From: Chrysopilus asiliformis
Taxonomy: Eukaryota; Arthropoda; Insecta; Diptera; Rhagionidae
Assembly (NCBI GenBank): GCA_964034945.1
Contig: OZ035962.1
Coordinates: 75,097,597 to 75,161,596 of the forward strand
DNA: 64,000 nucleotides
Direction: 5' to 3'
The notes beneath the pieces are model-generated. The model did not search any database. It saw only the letters and a list, made by a program, of their open reading frames with translations, and was not told where the DNA came from. The translations under genes were made by a program, and so were the position numbers. Of this stretch, positions 22,889 through 35,354 are shown piece by piece (within the stretch, counting starts at the first letter, position 1; the number at the start of each line of letters is the position of its first letter).

Positions 22889-23758
22889 GGGTAGACCCGG
22901 CTTAGTTGGCGAACTTTTTTTCAACTCGCTATAGCTCAGGCATACAAGCAATTTTTTTAGGTCTAATTAAGCAGATGGAAAGCTTATGGAAATAGCTAAC
23001 TTTTGTGGAAGAAAATTTTTTGGTATAGTTTCATGGGAAGGAACTAAATCGATTTTTCAGTTCGCCAACTTACGCCCCAGTTTTCAAATTGCCAGCGTAA
23101 GTTGGCGAGCTTTCTAAAATTTTTAAATGATTTAAACCAATGGTTTTTTAGTGAAAAAAAACTTATTTATTTTAAATAAAAAGGATTAATAAAGAAGTGG
23201 GAAACATAAAAAATTAATAAAATTCAAAATTAAGCATCCAAGTCTTCATTTTCGTCCTCCTTCAATATTATCAAGCAGCTTCGATTTGTTCAATATTATG
23301 TCTACCTTTGTTACTTATTCTTTTGTGTTTACCCATTATTTTGCTAAAAACTAATAAAACTTACGCTGAAATGTATTCGCCAACTTACGCTTTGTGTACT
23401 TTTTGCAAAAATGTGCAAAATATTGTGGAAAATTGTCAATTTAAAAAAAAACTTTTATATTTATATTCAAATTTAATATTCAATCATTGATTTTGCATAA
23501 AAAAATTATAGAAACATTTATTTTTTACCATAAAAAAAATTAGAAATATTTGCCCTGAAAAATTTACTTTTAACAAAAAAAATGTGCTTCCGCCATTAAA
23601 TCATTAAACAAACGTTATTTTAGTGCGAAAATTTTATAACAGTTTTGGAATGTCAGTATTACCAACATATCAAAACCACAAGTCTGTACGACCATTATTT
23701 CATGAGAAAATGACAGTTCGCCAACTTACGCTGTTCCCCAACTCAGCCGGGTCTACCC
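22889..23758. mobile_element. 870-bp TA-flanked TIR element with repeated GCCAACTTACGC motif
   Basis: The ends GGGTAGACCCGGCTTAGTTG and CAACTCAGCCGGGTCTACCC are inverted and flanked by TA (22887-22888 and 23759-23760). GCCAACTTACG or its inverse occurs at about 23063, 23098, 23379 and 23719 besides the ends, like repeated transposase-binding sites. No transposase frame. TA target and end structure suggest a Tc1/mariner/pogo-type MITE. Confidence 0.85.
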
Positions 23759-23760
23759 TA

Positions 23761-24253
23761 CTAATTTTGATGTATAAAGTTTGGTCGTGTTTCAATTTTA
23801 AATAGGTAAAATGCACGTTTTTTTTTGTTTTTCTCAGGCATTGTGTATGGATGATCAAATTTTGCATTGGCTCGTCCAACTAGTATTCGAGGTCGGATCT
23901 AGGCACCCTGAAAAAAAAGCCGTAGTGTCGCCCAACTTCCGTCAAATGATTGGTTACTTTCCCCCTCACGCTTTGAAAAGGTGCAGCCAAGTCTTCATAA
24001 AAGGTTTCGCATGGCCACTGAAATATCTTACGTAATTTGTATAAGTCTTAGAAATTCATTCATAATAATCAATCTGATCAATTTTTGTGTTTCTGACCTC
24101 TTTAATATTGCCATAACAATTGGCAATGGCAGCGATCCCGAAACACCATAAAGAGTTCACCTTTCAATCATTTCTGAGTAAATATGAATATAAAAGCTGT
24201 GGACACCCAAGTATTTTCATGTTACACAGGCTTTTCGTGCTTTTTGTGTTTTT
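23761..24253. other. Spacer, no supported gene
   Basis: A plus frame at 23811-24035 follows a T-rich CAG and could be mistaken for an exon, but shows no domain or donor. Nothing else seen. Confidence 0.5.
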
Positions 24254-25152
24254 ACTTTCTTCTACGGAGTATAATAAAGTATTGTATTCATGAAAAATTT
24301 CGACCTCTTAATTTTGCCTAAAAAACATTTCCCGATCATTCCTGAGTCGATTGGAGTCATATTTAAAAAATGTCTTTCTGTCTGTCAGTCTGTCAGTCTG
24401 TCTGTCAGTCTGTCTGTCAGTCTGTGTACAAGATTTCTCAAAAACTAATAGAGCTAGCGCCATGAAATTTTATAGGCATGTTGGGTCCTGAAATGGGACG
24501 ATCCTATCAACTTTTGGTGGAAATCCGTTAACCGGAAGCGGTTTTTCAAAAATCGCAATTTCGTTTTTCTCGATTTACTCCCAAACTACGCGTTTTTTAG
24601 TGGCCTTAAGTATGACAAAACTCGGAGAAAATAAAATTTCCCACACTTTTGTCTTTTGCTATAACTCGATATCTCCACCCGTTATCGAGATAAACCGTTA
24701 TTTCAAAAAAAACAGTTTTTTGCGATTATCTCGAAAACTAACGGGTTTTTGCTGACTGAATGTATGAAGTGAATTAATGAGAATGGAATTCTGCACAATT
24801 TTGTTTCGTACCGTTATCCGTTATCTTTTACCGTTATTGAGATATTTTCATTAATATGTAAAAAATCATATTTTTGCGAATAATTTGCAAACTAACGGTT
24901 TTTCGACAAATCAGTTAAAAGAATAATTAAAGATGTCAACATTTTCTACATTTTTGCCATTTACCGTAAATTGATATCTTTTACCGTTCTCAAGTTATCT
25001 CAAATTTTGTACGTTTTTGATATTTTTGAATAAACCAAGAATTTATTGGGAGGTCGTCTTAGGTTGACAACGCGACAGGGCTCTAGCGTAACTTGCGCAG
25101 GGTCGTAGATTTTGTAGAAGAAAGTTTTGTGTTGACCACAACTGATATTTTT
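24254..25152 (+). repeat. Dispersed family B, copy 1 (full length)
   Basis: It begins ACTTTCTTCTACGGAGTATA and ends GTAGAAGAAAGTTTTG plus CCACAACTGATATTTTT. CTTTCTTCTAC and GTAGAAGAAAG form a terminal or subterminal inverted pair. Blocks in order are CATGAAAAATTTCGACCTC, a GTCT/GTCA microsatellite (24375-24425), TCTCAAAAACTAATAGAGCT and several AACGGTAAAAGATA-like blocks. Nearly the same sequence occurs inverted at 50643-51487 and 59577-60450. No frame; class unknown. Confidence 0.85.
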
Positions 25153-27182
25153 TATTTGTTTTTATTTATCGAATCAAACACGCCAAAGCCTTTGTCAATA
25201 AATCGGACTGCGAAAAGTGTTCAAAGAAAAACACCACCTCATTTACCCAAAAACTGACAGAATAGCACGTTTTTATATTTCATATGAATGAACCCTACTG
25301 TGCTTAAAATGTGAAAAGGACACCGAAAAAATTCGTAGTTTCAAGTAGACTAAGGATCAATGTTTACAATATCAGATTACAAACTACCTCTGCCCGACAT
25401 CGAACACAGAAATTAGTGCGGCTAGACACGAACGAAGTCTTTTGAATGCCAGTAAAACGAAATTTTACCTCGCCAACATGCCAAAAAATGCCAAAAACCG
25501 TGTTAACAAAGCTCGCCATCCTAGAATCCTAAAAGTAGGACAATCGTCGCCAGTCCAAAGTTGCTACTCTTACCTATTTTCCGCTTTTATACTAGAATTC
25601 TAAGGGGAAATTTACCATTTGGAGAAGGAGGATAAGGGTTGGTATTATCACGCGTTTTCTTCCACAGGATTGTTTTTTTTGTGCACTTTTAGAATTATAA
25701 ACCTTTTAGTGTCATTCACAACTCAAAACATATTAAGGCCATGGTCATTCTTTGGGCAAGGCACCATAAAAGCGGTGGACTCCCGGTCTCGTGCCACTTT
25801 GGACTTGCGATTTTAATCCTTTCCTCTATCTTGAAAGCTCCGAAGCAACGCTGGAGAAGTAAAGTAATCGAATTTCTATTTATTTATTACGAAAGGATGG
25901 CGAAAATATGGGATTACTTGAAAATTCAAAAAAAGACATAAAAGAGTTATTTACTTTGTCTGGAACTGAGCTCTGTCGGACTCCTTTCGACACGAAAGGA
26001 TTCGAATCACGTCTGAATTGAAAATGAAAATTTCCCAACATTTATTTATATCACCATTGAATGTGAGGTGAACACCGTCAGGTATTCACTCAAATATGAG
26101 AAGAAGGAAACTTTAAGTGGTCATAAATCGGGGCGGACCGGATGCTTCGTATCGAGGCAAGGGAAAAAGCTGCGATAAAATTAAATCTGATATAGAACTT
26201 TGTGTGACCACATTGTCAGGCAATAAATCAAATCTTTTGAGTTTTTTTTTTTGTCAAACTTTTCGTGTTTCGCTTCGACTGATGAACAACGCCATAATGT
26301 CTGCGATTAATGGATAAATTCATGTTAATCATGATCGAGTGAAATGTAAAGCAAATGGCATAAAACAAGAGCCATTGTTGGGGTTGCCAAATATTAGTAA
26401 ATAAAATGGTGTGTATCATACTATTTTTTGCTCTTTCTATTAACCTATGTAACAAATTTTTACTGTTTTTCTGATTGTTTGAAATAAGTATGTGTTCTAC
26501 CGTTGAAGGGATCTTGATCTGATTTACATTGAGATTTACATCACAATCCTCTTTTAATTTTCGGTATTCGGTATCTGATTTACATCACAATCCTCTTTTA
26601 ATTTTCGGTATTCGGTATTTTCGGTAATATTAAAAGACTGAAAATATTCTGCTGTGAACATCCCACAGCACAGATTTGAGAACAGCGCTTTTATTTGATA
26701 CGTGACCAAATCATGAACTGCGAATTTGATTGTAAAATATGTCACATACCTTTAAATCCATGTTTGATGTATTCTTTTGAATTTCTATTGTGGCAACGGC
26801 TATCAAAATTGAAAAAAATTGCAGTCCGATGAGATAACCAGCGAAAAAATTTGACAACTAAAAACATTACTAGCGCCACTCGCGGTTAATTCTTGATACC
26901 GAATAACCGGGCCGGAAAACACGACTCAAGGCATGTCTACAATTACCGAATCAGGTAATTCATTTTTACATGAACCAAATTACCGTCTCGTAAAAATCTG
27001 TTAAATTTGACTGAATTACCGAGCGGTAAATTTACCCGCAATTTAAAAGACGACTGTGAATTCCCTCAGTGTATACAGTTTTACACCGATAAAAGATTAA
27101 AATTTAATCCCGCGAAAGATTATTATTTTTTTAAACTTTTTTTTATTAAGACGTAATCCAAATTGGTTATTGATTTTAATAC
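25153..27182. other. Non-coding, mixed repeat remnants
   Basis: A 45-bp tandem duplication (GATTTACATCACAATCCTCT ... TTCGGTATTCGGTAT) lies at about 26531-26617. Around 26938-27062 the TTACCGAATCAGGTAA-like motif recurs in several forms, ending CCCTCAGTG then TA, which resembles the right end of the CACTGAG elements. No supported gene. Confidence 0.5.
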
Positions 27183-27729
27183 TTTTTATACCCGTATGGT
27201 GAAACCAAAGGGTATATTAACTTTGCCTTACCGTTTGTAACGCCAAGATCCCGTCATCACACACAAAAATTAATTACACCAGTGTGTTTAGAATGATAAA
27301 AATAATGAATTTTTGCATGTCCGTCCGTCCGTCTGTCCGTCTGTCTGTGGCGCGGATTGCGGGCGCACGGATTGAGCTAGAGACTTGAAATTTTGCGCAG
27401 ATCCGTTTTTTCGTAAAATGCGAGGCTAAATTCGTTCATGAGCAAAAACGAATCATTACGAACGAAAACGTTTTTTACGAACGAAAACTTTTTTATAAAT
27501 ATCTCAAAAACGGTGAATCTTATCAAAAAAGTCCAAGAACAAGAGTTATTTAGGATATGATTCTACAGAAAACTCCCATACATCAAAAACCGATTGGAAT
27601 AAATTTTAAAAAATCTTTTTGAAAAGTTTGACTTCAAAGTGGAATTTTGCTACAACTGTTCGAATTTTGATACGAATACGGGTTTTCAATAATTGCCAGA
27701 TTGGCAATTATAGCTTTTGTTATGTTTTT
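27183..27729 (+). repeat. Dispersed family A, copy 1
   Basis: Left end TTTTTATACCCGTATGGTGA. Then come CCGTTTGTAACGCCAAGATC, CACCAGTGTGTTTAGAATGA, a GTCC/GTCT microsatellite (27316-27352), GGATTGAGCTAGAGACTTGA, AATATCTCAAAAACGGTG and TTGACTTCAAAGTGGAATTT. The right end is a hairpin (AATTGCCA, GAT, TGGCAATT) and CTTTTGTTATGTTTTT. In this copy the CACCAT of the inner inverted repeat is lost before ACGGGTTTTC. No frame. Confidence 0.85.
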
Positions 27730-28322
27730 CATACAAAATTTAATGTCACCGTATTATTTTTTTAATGTATTTTCCGATTACGTTGTAATCCAAATGCGCT
27801 ATGTTTTAATACTTTTTTTTACTAAAATTTAATGCAACCGAATTATTTTTTTAAAGCATTTTTGGATTACGATGTAATGCAAATGCGCTATTTAAAAATA
27901 AATTTGATTTTATTCAAATTTAATATTATTATTAAAATTTGAAGAAATATTGAAAAACAATACGCGAATAATAACGGAAGGGAAAATTTAAGAAATACTG
28001 AAAATTAATACTAATTTTATTAAAAAATATCAACTTCCAGAACTGGGATTAGAAGTTAACACAAAAAGCATTAAAAATATACCCATTAAATGTTGTTGGC
28101 ATTAAATGTAATACTTTTTTTATTACAATCGGTCAAACTCTAAAAAAGTATTGAAAAATGATACAAGTTTGATTAAAACTTTAGTTAATCATTTGAGAGG
28201 ATTGAAATTTGATAGAAAAAGTATTAAAAAATGTCTAATTTTAGAAGTGGATTAAAAGTTAGTCCAATAATTTTAACCGTGTCCTAAAAAATTGAAGACT
28301 ATCAGGTTAAAGATTTATTTTT
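27730..28322. other. AT-rich spacer with a diverged duplication
   Basis: AATTTAATG(T)CACCG(T)ATTATTTTTTTAA with GTAATCCAAATGCGC occurs at about 27738-27800 and again at 27829-27890, a diverged local duplication. No frame. Confidence 0.5.
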
Positions 28323-28800
28323 ACTTTTCTCTTCTATAGAAGGAAAGTATTGACGGAGACAGACTGGAGAATGGGGCAGATAGAAAATTTCTGATCAGTA
28401 CGAAATCCGTTTCAGGCTAAATTATAGGGATGGCCGTGCATCTCTCGGTCGGTTTCTCCGTTTTACGTATCTTAAATAACTTGAGAACGCATTGAGTTAG
28501 TGACATGAAATCTTTTGTAAATAAGTTTCACAAAAATCGTGCTTTTTTGTCAACTTTTGGATAAGGGTACGTTTTTTCTAAATACGGTTTTTTCAATTTT
28601 TCGAAACTTATACGATTTTTGGTAAAAAATGAATACAACAAAATTTAAAGGACATAAAATTTTCAACTTTTTTTGCTTTAACGGTTTTTACGTATCTTTA
28701 ACATTTCTCGAGATATTGGAAAGGATATTGTTTTTACATATTTTTTTTGAAACTAAATATTGCAGAAGAAAGTTTTGTGTTGATCACAACTGATATTTTA
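28323..28800 (+). repeat. Family B, diverged shorter copy
   Basis: Starts ACTTTTCTCTTCTATAGAAG and ends CAGAAGAAAGTTTTGTGTTG plus ATCACAACTGATATTTTA. The ends match family B; the middle is diverged and lacks the microsatellite. Confidence 0.6.
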
Positions 28801-29245
28801 TACACAAGTTATCAGAGCTTCATTAGAGCATTTTCTGACATCAGTTTTCTAGAATTGATAAACCTTTTTTCTTTGAAATATTACAAAAAAAATACTTTTT
28901 TCTTTGAAATAAAAAAAAACTGAGAACAAATTTCATGCTTTCAAGAATATGTGAAGATTTTAAATTAAAAATTACATTTATCAAAGTGAAATACCAAATG
29001 TAACTCTTTCAGTACCTCCCGGGTATTACCTATAGATTTCACACTAATTATGGTGACCAGACGCCCTTTATTTCACAGGGCAGTCCTTTATTACACTGCC
29101 TTGTCCTTAAGAGTTTTTTTTTTCTGAAATGGCCATTTTGTCCTTTCTTTTACTGCTCTGGTTTTTATTTGTCCTTTTTTTATTGAAATTGCCATTTTAT
29201 TTACTTAAAAATTTCGGAAAGTTATGGCAAGTGTTTTGCATTTTT

Positions 29246-29427
29246 AACAAGCTTTTAAAGTACATACTAAAAATTGAAAAAAAAATCAAATAAAAGAATC
29301 AAAAATAAAAGCAAGATAAAAGCGTTGGGAGTTTTTGCAAATTAACTTTTATCTTGTTTCTATTTTTGAGGCCAAATTCTTACATAAAATTATTAATTTT
29401 TATTTTTAGTACTATTTAAAAGCTTGT
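29246..29427. mobile_element. 182-bp foldback element
   Basis: AACAAGCTTTTAAAGTACAT at the left is the inverse of GTACTATTTAAAAGCTTGTT at the right. A second inverted pair further in (AAAAGCAAGATAAAAG and CTTTTATCTTGTTTC) lets most of the element fold. The inner arm resembles the hairpin at 38163-38248. Confidence 0.65.
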
Positions 29428-29483
29428 TTTTTATTTAAAAAAAATTATATGATAAAAAAAAGTCTTATCATATATACTAGATT

Positions 29484-29645
29484 TATACCGTTTGTACTAG
29501 ATTTGGTATACTAGATTTGGTATGCCGTTTGTACAGCATCGAACCAACACCAGGGTGTTTGGGATGACAAACTCCTTTCCCCCTCTTCAAATAAATGGTT
29601 TTTTTCATCAAAATTTTTTGTAGTAGCTTTTCTTATGTTTTTATT
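29484..29645 (+). repeat. Family A' copy with internal deletion
   Basis: The left end, with CCGTTTGTACAGCATCGAAC and CACCAGGGTGTTTGGGATGA, is joined almost directly to the right end GTAGTAGCTTTTCTTATGTT. TACTAGATTTGGTAT is locally duplicated near 29495-29523. Confidence 0.55.
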
Positions 29646-31023
29646 TTTTATTCAACTTTTTAAACAGATTGGAACATGTAGAAAAATCAAACACATGGCA
29701 ACAATATTAATGCTACCTCATTTCAAATCTAATCATTCCTTTTATGTAAGCTTTTTTTTTTGGGCAAAAGAATGTCGTTGAGAAAGATTATGAAGGTAGA
29801 AGGTAGTTTTTTTCAATCGCATGACGGAAGTCTGTTGGGTAGATTGTTGCTATTGAGGCGAGATTATAGTCGGAATGAATGTAATTTTGGACCTTAAATA
29901 GCAAATATTGCTTGTTGACTACGTAATGTATAACATTTTAATTAACATTTTAATATACATAATACATATACTTATTTAGTTCTAGACATTTTATAAAATA
30001 TATTTATTTTGTACCATTAGAACACTTAAGTGGTGGAAATTGGATCAAAATTTAAAATTTAAAAAAAAATTGGATCAAAATTTAAAAAAATTGGAAGTTT
30101 AAAAGATAGCGAGAAAAGGATTTCACTTCATTTAGCGGGGGAAGGGTTTCAGCAATATACGTAATTATGATTGGTTCGATTTCATATTTCAAAAATATAA
30201 GAATACCCATTATTGTAGTTTTTAGAAACAATTAAAAATTTTTTGGCACTCGAATCTGGCAGTATTGAAATCTAAAATTATAAATCTTAAAAATGTTCTT
30301 TCATGGGTAGAGTGATCATGAGCATGGTTTATAGTTAGGTGTGGTCCCGGTGTTATCTTCTAAACCACTGAAGGAATTTGATTACGGTTTTCATTTTTGG
30401 ATATGTCCTACTAAAACCACTCCCCTCTATGTGACACGAAACCCCTCTCCTGCCAAATCCTAAACTGCTGATTGGATTTTTAAACGATTTTTAGTGTTGG
30501 ATAGGTTATCTGTCAATGAAAATTTTCACCCACTCAAACCACCCCTACATTCTGCGAACCACCTTGTATGGATTCGCCCTATTCCCTTTCTCCCAAGCAA
30601 ATGAAAAAATATTTGCGTCTTTCTTGAAACCGTTGCGCCAAATTGAAAAATTTATAAAAAAAAATTTTTTCAAACATAATCAAAATACTTTTGGAAGAAA
30701 TAACAATAACGGGAAAGGCGCCACTTGCCAAATTTTTTGAGATAATGCATCTTTTGTGGAAAATTGTTGAAAAATGTACTTTGGAGCAACATCCAGCCGC
30801 ATATTGTACGTTTTTCTAATGTTCGAAAAATTATCACACTAATTGTGAAAGTTTAATTTCCGAGACGAAGGAATAACAATTCGAAATTCGGAACTGTCCC
30901 GGCCATTCTACGACGTGTGGTCACCCTTTTTTTGGGGAAAAGATATCATGCAATGGACTGATTTCATTCAAATGCTTTTAAAGTCGTTTAAACCCCTTTA
31001 TTAAAAAAAAATTAAGCTTAAAA

Positions 31024-31695
31024 CAAAAACATAAGAAAAGTTACAATTGCCAGGGGCCAATCGCCAAATTATATATGATGACAAAGTGTTTATTTTATGA
31101 AATCCATTTGTATTGGAGAGGGGCAAGGGAGTGGTCTGATTGGATTTTTATGTAAAATCATATTCTTAACACATTTCGTCTTTATAAATTTGTCGATACG
31201 ACGCACAGTTTTCGAGAAAACAGGAAAAAAGTATTCCATTTGTATGGGAGAAGGGAGAAGCAGTGGTCCGATTAGATTTTGATGTATGTTGATGAGTTAT
31301 ATAAAATCTTGTTCTAAATATATTTTACCTTTATAAATTTTTCCATACGACTCATCGTTTTCGAGAAAATCTCAAAAAACTGTTTCGTTTGTATCGGGGA
31401 GGTGGGCAGGAATGGTCCAATTTTGCCCGTTGAAGAACTTAGCCTGGTCATTTACGAAAAAAAACGTAACTATGCAAAATTTCATGTCTCTAGCTCAATC
31501 TTTTCGAAAATTATGGGTTTCACGGACGGATGGACAGACAGACGGATGGACATTTGGAAATCAAAATCCTTTTTCATCCCTAACAACCTGGTGTAGTTAA
31601 TTTTTGGGTCTGAAGATTGATTCGATGCTTTACAAACGGTATACTAAATTTATTGTATTATCCTTCTAATATGATTCTCATATAGAGTATAAAAA
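31024..31695 (-). repeat. Family A' copy 2
   Basis: Begins AAAACATAAGAAAAGTTACA and ATTGCCAGGGGCCAATCG (the inverted family tail), then two blocks of CCATTTGTATNGGAGA (31107 and 31234, a partial internal duplication), ATGGTCCAATTTTGCCCGTT, a short GACA stretch (about 31523-31550), ACAACCTGGTGTAGTTAA and GGTATACTAAATTTATTG. Confidence 0.75.
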
Positions 31696-31707
31696 AATGG
31701 CAGTTAA

Positions 31708-31997
31708 CCCATTCGGTATTTTGATGCCATATGGCAACGCAGTTAAAAATTTGAGTTGACTTATTATTTATTTATTTTCAACACTCTATTCTCATTCAGT
31801 GCACCTTTAAGTGCATTTGTGACCCAATTTTGATTTTTTGAGTAAAAATCTGGACTACAGTAGACGTATTTGTAAAAAATAAATTTTTTTTTTTTTTTTT
31901 TTTTTTTTGTTTTAAATGAATACTAATAGCTTAAACATCATTAATTTGTATAAAGAGAATTTTTAATCCCCATAGGAAAAAACATGTACCGAACGGG
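31708..31997. mobile_element. 290-bp piggyBac-type MITE
   Basis: TTAA at 31704-31707 and 31998-32001 flanks the inverted ends CCCATTCGGTA and TACCGAACGGG. A run of about 25 T lies at 31884-31908. No frame. Confidence 0.8.
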
Positions 31998-32001
31998 TTA
32001 A

Positions 32002-34553
32002 CAAAATTTCATTTTGCTTTGAAAAATTCAAATTTTCGCGCCTGAAGAACCACTGGTCTACTCTCGCGTCGCGTTGCTTTAGCGCGCGCTGATTAACGTA
32101 GCATTTTGTGCGGTTCCACAAGAAAGCACTATTTAGTGTTTAACCATTGAACCATTTCTGATTCATGGTTTATACTCGACCTTTTAGCATTGAATTCTAC
32201 TAGAATTTCTCGGCTTATACGGTCTGCAAAAACAAAAACAATACAACAAAATTATTATATTATTTTTCCGGATGTTTTCACATCCAAATTTCCCCCCAAA
32301 AGTATTATGTTCCACTTTCGACGGGACGCAGCGCACGACGCTCTCACTGTTATTCCACCTTTATTCAAGATATATAAAAAATCAATAGTTTTTTTTCAAA
32401 AATCCAGGGGAACTATGGCCTTAACCATCCCCTCGTCTTTACATGCGGGTGGTTTTATCCGTTTTCACTTTTAATGATGCTTTTGTCTAATAGCATTTAG
32501 AGTTGATATGATTTCCGAATAGTGCCGTATATTTACTTGAATAGAGAATTAAATATTTTAATTGCATCAGCAGAAAGTATTTTATTGTTTATGTGCAAAA
32601 TCCGAAAGAAATACACAAATTGTATTTTTATCTTGACTTAATCAAGATATGCATAATTATTATCTGATATTTATCAACACACATTCGAAACTTAATTTAA
32701 GATAGCTTTTGAAGCGAGTAAGAACGACGAAACTAGTGAAGTGTATGCCATTCAAAAACAGAAAACCATAAACTTGTATAGTTATGCAAGGACAACCATT
32801 TTTGACGTCATCTCATCAGCAAACGTCATCTGAACGCAATGATTTCAATGCCGCATATATTGATACAAGACAATCTGTATAAGGATTCACTCATCGTACA
32901 TTATGAAAGCTTTTCATTCTTTCGATTCACCTGAAGCACCGGTATCTGTCGCATTAATTAAATTTTAACAAGTCACAAAAGGTTCAAGATGTTGACAATT
33001 CTAAAAATATTATGCCTAACAAAATCTACATACCTACATGCCAATGAATACATAATGTCTGATAGCATCGTGCACTTGTTGTTGTTATGTGTCTGTCCTC
33101 ACGTTGATGGTTGTTGCAAAATAAAAGAAAAAGAAACTCCTGAATTTTTCGCCTCGTTCCAATTTAAGTAGAACAATAAAGGAATTTTTCCGTTGTAGAA
33201 ATCCTCCCAATGGCAATTTATTCTCTTGTTCAAGGATTCACCTTCAAAGCGGCACAAAGGCTAACTGACGTCAGAAGGATGTCGTAGAAACGCACATTTC
33301 CCTCCAGTTTGATTGTGAGCGCTTTTGACCTGCATTCGAAAGTTAAATCCGTTAGCAATTTCTCAAGTAATGATAAAAATATTTAAGTGGCATCCTGACG
33401 GACACCTTTTTCTGTTCAAATAGAATTCTTTGGGAAAAAAAATTATGATCTTCGCTTCTATCATTATACATGACTTTGCCTCGTTATGTCGTGCGAAAAT
33501 CTAAATATATTCACATTTGATCTTTTTATTTGAAAAAAAAGTAATCCCTTTTCACATGCAGTGACAAAATAAACCGAAGGTGAAAGGAATCTCAGTATAA
33601 AACAAAAATAATAGAAATATCCGAAACATTCCAATTCGTTCTCAATCTGCACGTTTGATGTGGGTTTATGTTCTGTCGTTCTAGAAACAGCCCCCAAATT
33701 GAATTTGGTAGGAAATTTTTTATTCCAAACACACAAAACACTGAGCATTGTTTAACCGACTTCCAAAAAGGAAAAATTTCTCAATTCGACCTGAAACATT
33801 TTTTTTAATGTATGTTCACGCCTAACTTTTTACTGGGTTGAGCGATTTTTATTAACAAAAGTTTTAGATTTTTTTAATACATTGACTACCACGGCAAAAT
33901 CGTTAATGTTTTCCCGAAAGCCTCGCGGGTTTTTGTGAATGTATGGGTTCTTTGATACTAAAAATGAACATTTCGACCAATATGGGCTGCCAATTGATCT
34001 TTTTTGTTGTTTTATGGAAGGATTTCTGTGTCGCACATGGTTAAGTTGCTTTCCACAATATTCGCACACGAAACATTTTTCTTTTCTTTTCTTTCACTAC
34101 ATTAAATATTTTATCTTCTTTTCAGTTGAATTTCACAACAGCAAAAAAACACAACACGAAGACAACCTTTTTTATTTATTAGTCTACAATTTATTTTGTC
34201 AGTTTTATTAGAGTTATTAAAAATTTATATTTTTTGTTCTACGTATTTCAAAAAACGATAAGTTAAAAATCCAAAACTTCTATTCCCCAAAAAAATACGA
34301 GAAAATTCCTCCAGGGTCAAGCAGAAATATAACGCACTGTTTCGATATAACTCACTGTTTTGCAGAAATGGCAAAAAATTGTTTCGTCTTTATGGAACAG
34401 GGGGGGGGGGGGGAATGGATTGTGCAAATAAGAAGATATATTGGCGATTTTACAATTAGACATATAAGTAACTTACATGCCAAGTCCCATGAAATTTTAC
34501 CCAGGAAACTGACACACAAAAAAAATCTAGCTAGACTTATTTTTGGCCACAAT
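32002..34553. other. Non-coding stretch with a shared 85-bp block
   Basis: At 32202-32295 the sequence TAGAATTTCTCGGCTTATAC, then GGATGTTTTCACATCCAAAT, is shared with 58750-58832 inside another element. A run of 14 G is at 34400-34413. Frames (32190-32474, 33464-33748, 33939-34211) have no domains. TTAATACATTGACTACC at 33876 resembles the left end of the MITE at 13981, but no right end was found. Confidence 0.5.
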
Positions 34554-34555
34554 TA

Positions 34556-35260
34556 GAGTGACCATACGGCCCGGATTACCCGGGGCAGTACCAATTTTTT
34601 CATCTGTTTAAGAGAAAGGAAATAGGGCGAATTCCCATAGCGCCGAACACTAAAAGGTTTTTACATTTATTTTGCAAAATGTATTGATTTTAATAGTCCG
34701 ATTTTGCCCATTAACCAACACGTTTGTGAAGGAAGAACGCTGCCAAATTTTAAGCCAGGAGGGAGTGGTTTAAGTGGGCGAAGATTTTCCTTGATAATAG
34801 ACTTACCCTACACTAAAAACCGTTTTAAAATCCATTTAGCAGTTCAGGATATAGTATGAGGGGTTTCGCGTCATGTAAGAGTGATTTGAGTGGGTGAAAT
34901 TTTTTTTACGATCAACTTGTCCAACATTAAAAGCCATATTTAATTCCATTCAGTGGGGGAGGATATAGCAGGAGAGGAGTTTCTCATTACCCAGGGAAGA
35001 GTGATTTGAGTAGGCAAAAATTTTCCTTGGCAGGCAGCCTATCCAACAGTAAAAGTTGTATAAAAATCTATTACGTTGTTTAGGAGATACCGAGAGAAAA
35101 AGTTTGCATCACGCGGAAGGGAGTGGTTTAAGTGACGGCCGGTCTGTCCAACACTGAAAACCGCATTAAAATCCATTCGGTGTTTCAGAAGATAACAGGC
35201 GAAGGGGTAAAAGAGAATCCGGTATCTGGACCACACTAAACTATAAACCATTCTCTCAAT
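34556..35260 (+). repeat. Family G, second copy, with roughly 120-bp minisatellite
   Basis: It starts AGTGACCATACGGCCCGG. Minisatellite units begin with GAGTGRTTTRAGT at 34763, 34879, 34999 and 35121 (periods 116, 120, 122), each with a TCCAACACTRAAA-like block and AAATCCATT. It ends near TATCTGGACCACACTAAACT. The inverse of the same order is at 30309-30925. No coding frame. Confidence 0.7.
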
Positions 35261-35354
35261 CTAACTAATATATGTTGTGAATATGAAATCAATCAGTCGA
35301 GGGGTTTGGATGTTATGCGGCTTCACACATACGCAACAAGGATTTTATATACAA

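Larger units (their letters stand above)
29052..30925. mobile_element. Candidate 1.9-kb element of family G with GGTGACC ends and nested repeats
   Basis: GGTGACCAGACGCCC at 29052 and, inverted, GGTGACCACACG at 30925 are followed by similar blocks (CAGGGCAGTCC and CGGGACAGTTCC). Near the right end lies about 1.9 units of the roughly 120-bp minisatellite seen at 34763-35240, inverted. A foldback (29246-29427) and a family A' relic (29484-29645) are nested inside. No clear target duplication, so the outer limits are tentative. Confidence 0.4.

Noticed and set aside
23811..24035. Possible exon after TTTTTTGTTTTTCTCAG
   Set aside because: No domain, no donor before the stop, no partner exon; T-rich tracts followed by CAG are common here.
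33873..34070. Second copy of the CACGTTGACTGCC piggyBac MITE
   Set aside because: A TTAATACATTGACTACC left end is present, but no inverted right end or second TTAA at a sensible distance.
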